This document shows positions 6,053 through 6,682 of a DNA stretch of 6,682 bases, one piece after another. The notes under the pieces were generated by a model. The model was not told the DNA's origin, searched no databases, and worked only from the letters and a program-made list of their open reading frames with translations. The stretch is from Candidatus Kuenenbacteria bacterium CG_4_8_14_3_um_filter_39_15. Lineage in GTDB: Bacteria; Patescibacteriota; Patescibacteriia; UBA2196; GWA2-42-15. The DNA lies in NCBI GenBank assembly GCA_002782365.1, contig PFHP01000036.1, positions 1 through 6,682 on the forward strand, read 5' to 3'. Each line of letters opens with the position of its first letter. Position 1 is the first letter of the stretch. A program made the translations under genes and the position numbers.

Positions 6053-6072
6053 CGTGTTTATAAATTAACACG
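6053..6072 (+). promoter_or_regulatory. Hairpin in the HU gene leader
   Basis: CGTGTT (6053-6058) and AACACG (6067-6072) form a perfect 6-bp stem with an 8-base AT loop, extendable by two A-T pairs if G6073 bulges. It ends 7 bases before the start codon, in the place of a Shine-Dalgarno, which this gene lacks. It could limit initiation or serve as a binding site. Function is inferred only. Confidence 0.4.
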
Positions 6073-6079
6073 GTTAAAT

Positions 6080-6442
6080 ATGAATAAAATTGGATTAATT
6101 GAAAAATTAGCTGAAAAGCTCCAGATGGATAAAAAGGATGTGACTAAAGTGTTGGAAGGGTTTGAAGAATTAGTAATCAGCTCGCTGCAGCAAGGCGAAG
6201 AGGTAACATTGACTGGCTTTGGTACATGGCTGGCTAAGTTTAGATCTGCTCGAGGCGGAGTGAATCCGCAGAAACCCAATGAACATATCAAGGTACCAGC
6301 GGTAACTGTGCCAAAATTCAGAGCAGGGAAAACTTTAAAGGATGCCTTGAAGAAAAAGGCCGAGTCTGCCTCATTAACGGACGGAGAGCCCAAAGAAGAA
6401 GTGAAGGAAGATGAGCCAAAGAAAAGCGAAGGAGAAGTTTAA
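6080..6442 (+). CDS. HU-family DNA-binding protein with acidic/lysine tail
   Basis: HU proteins are small dimeric architectural proteins that bend and compact DNA. Residues 1-91 form the whole fold: helical dimerisation part MNKIGLIEKLAEKL to LVISSLQQGEEV, the signature GFGTWLAKFRSARGG (46-60), and the DNA-gripping arm VNPQKPNEHIKVPAVTVPKF (61-80). Pro63 sits where the intercalating proline of bacterial HU lies. The GKTLKDAL ending is also typical. E. coli HU has 90 residues; the extra 29 here (92-120) are nearly all Glu, Lys, Asp, Pro and Ser, and probably disordered. There is no Shine-Dalgarno, but the ATG and MNKIGLIEKL opening match the family exactly. Whether it is the only HU of this genome, and so 'hup', cannot be told from here. 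Confidence 0.93.
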   Translation: MNKIGLIEKLAEKLQMDKKDVTKVLEGFEELVISSLQQGEEVTLTGFGTWLAKFRSARGGVNPQKPNEHIKVPAVTVPKFRAGKTLKDALKKKAESASLTDGEPKEEVKEDEPKKSEGEV

Positions 6443-6543
6443 ATAGATTAGCTTTATTGATCCGTCAAGATTAAGAGAGGCCAATTTTTGGTATATCTGT
6501 TTTTTTGTTTGCTCTTGTGACGCTCCTGCCCGCCATTGCCTTT
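6443..6543 (+). other. Short non-coding gap before the tRNA genes
   Basis: No gene is seen. CCAA-TTT-TTGG (6481-6491) makes only a 4-bp stem, and the T-run (6500-6506) comes 8 bases later, so it is a poor terminator candidate for HU. TGGTATATC (6489-6497) resembles an extended -10 without a -35 and could drive the tRNA genes from about 6504. From 6532 the sequence is the left arm of the repeat enclosing tRNA-Arg. Confidence 0.3.
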
Positions 6544-6626
6544 GCCCCTGTGGTGAAATGGATATCATTTTTGGCTTCGGACCAAAAGTTTCGGGTTCGA
6601 GTCCTGACAGGGGTAATGGCAATGGC
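6532..6626 (+). repeat. Inverted repeat enclosing tRNA-Arg
   Basis: GCCATTGCC (6532-6540) and GGCAATGGC (6618-6626) are perfect 9-base complements placed immediately outside the tRNA. Between them and the acceptor stem, 6542 and 6543 can pair with 6616 and 6615, leaving one T-T mismatch. In the precursor the acceptor stem could therefore extend as an almost continuous helix of about 18 pairs. Outside it, CCTG (6525-6528) and CAGG (6626-6629) offer an alternative extension. Confidence 0.7.
6544..6615 (+). tRNA. tRNA-Arg (anticodon UCG)
   Basis: The 72 bases fold into a full cloverleaf. The acceptor is GCCCCTG with CAGGGGT and discriminator A6615. The D stem is GTGA with TCAT, with GG at 6560-6561. 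The anticodon stem is TTTGG with CCAAA around the loop CTTCGGA, giving anticodon TCG at 6577-6579. The variable loop is AGTT, and the T stem is TCGGG with CCTGA around TTCGAGT. A20 in the D loop (6562), with C35 and G36, matches arginine identity in E. coli. It should read CGA and, by wobble, other CGN codons. The first pair is G1-U72, which is uncommon. CCA is not encoded, so it must be added after processing. Confidence 0.95.
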
Positions 6627-6658
6627 AGGTAAATCGGATGTCATTAGGGCGAATACAT

Positions 6659-6682
6659 GCGCCGTTAGCTCAATTGGCAGAG
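6659..6682 (+). tRNA. tRNA, 5' part only, identity unknown
   Basis: GCGCCGT, then TA, GCTC, AATTGGCA and GAG reproduce a tRNA acceptor strand, positions 8-9, D stem, D loop with GG, and the start of the returning D stem. The window ends before the anticodon, so the amino acid cannot be assigned. It follows tRNA-Arg by 43 bases on the same strand, suggesting one tRNA transcript. Confidence 0.85.

Noticed and set aside
6480..6506. Terminator for the HU gene
   Set aside because: The stem has only four certain pairs, and the T-run starts 8 bases after it, so it does not meet the form of an intrinsic terminator.
6374..6622. An 82-codon - strand ORF over the end of the HU gene and tRNA-Arg
   Set aside because: It overlaps a certain tRNA and a certain coding region. 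The PLSGLEPETFGPK stretch is simply the tRNA read backwards, a well-known spurious translation.
1..6682. CRISPR array, toxin-antitoxin pair, phage or defence genes
   Set aside because: No spaced direct repeats and no such protein families are visible. The only mobile DNA is the insertion sequence.

Overview
The window looks like chromosomal DNA of a bacterium with a small, AT-leaning genome. My best guess is a member of the Candidate Phyla Radiation (Patescibacteria). The basis is the style of the proteins: a PNPase of 745 residues, an S15 and an HU that both carry charged low-complexity tails, RNase Y as the visible endoribonuclease, and weak use of Shine-Dalgarno sequences. This is inference, because no rRNA is present. 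The standard code fits: no UGA is read as sense in any gene here.

Layout, left to right. Positions 1-1258 are the right-hand part of an IS3-family insertion sequence of the IS150 type on the + strand. It has orfA (left end outside the window), a poly-A slippery site, an orfB broken by a second frame change in another A-run, and a right terminus. Positions 1290-3997 hold the conserved rpsO-pnp pair on the - strand (ribosomal protein S15, then polynucleotide phosphorylase). Each gene is preceded by an RNA stem-loop that pairs properly only as - strand RNA. Positions 3998-4465 are a divergent, AT-rich control region with a perfect dyad over a possible promoter, two further inverted repeats and a perfect DnaA-box 9-mer. 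Positions 4466-5980 encode ribonuclease Y, and 6080-6442 an HU-family nucleoid protein with its own extended -10 promoter. At the right edge are a complete tRNA-Arg(UCG) at 6544-6615, enclosed by an unusual flanking inverted repeat, and the first 24 bases of a second tRNA.

How the genes fit together. PNPase (3'-5' exoribonuclease) and RNase Y (membrane-anchored endoribonuclease) are the two core enzymes of mRNA decay in bacteria without RNase E. Here they are divergently transcribed from one control region, with S15 as the first gene of the PNPase operon. The insertion sequence lies about 31 bp beyond the pnp stop codon and faces it. No intrinsic terminator is visible between them, so pnp transcripts may run antisense into the transposase.

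I found no unknown multi-gene system. The most original signals are structural: a hairpin before rpsO with a G-U/G-C pair like the known S15 binding motif, mutually exclusive hairpins in the pnp leader, the dyad-promoter overlap, and the leader-trailer helix around tRNA-Arg.
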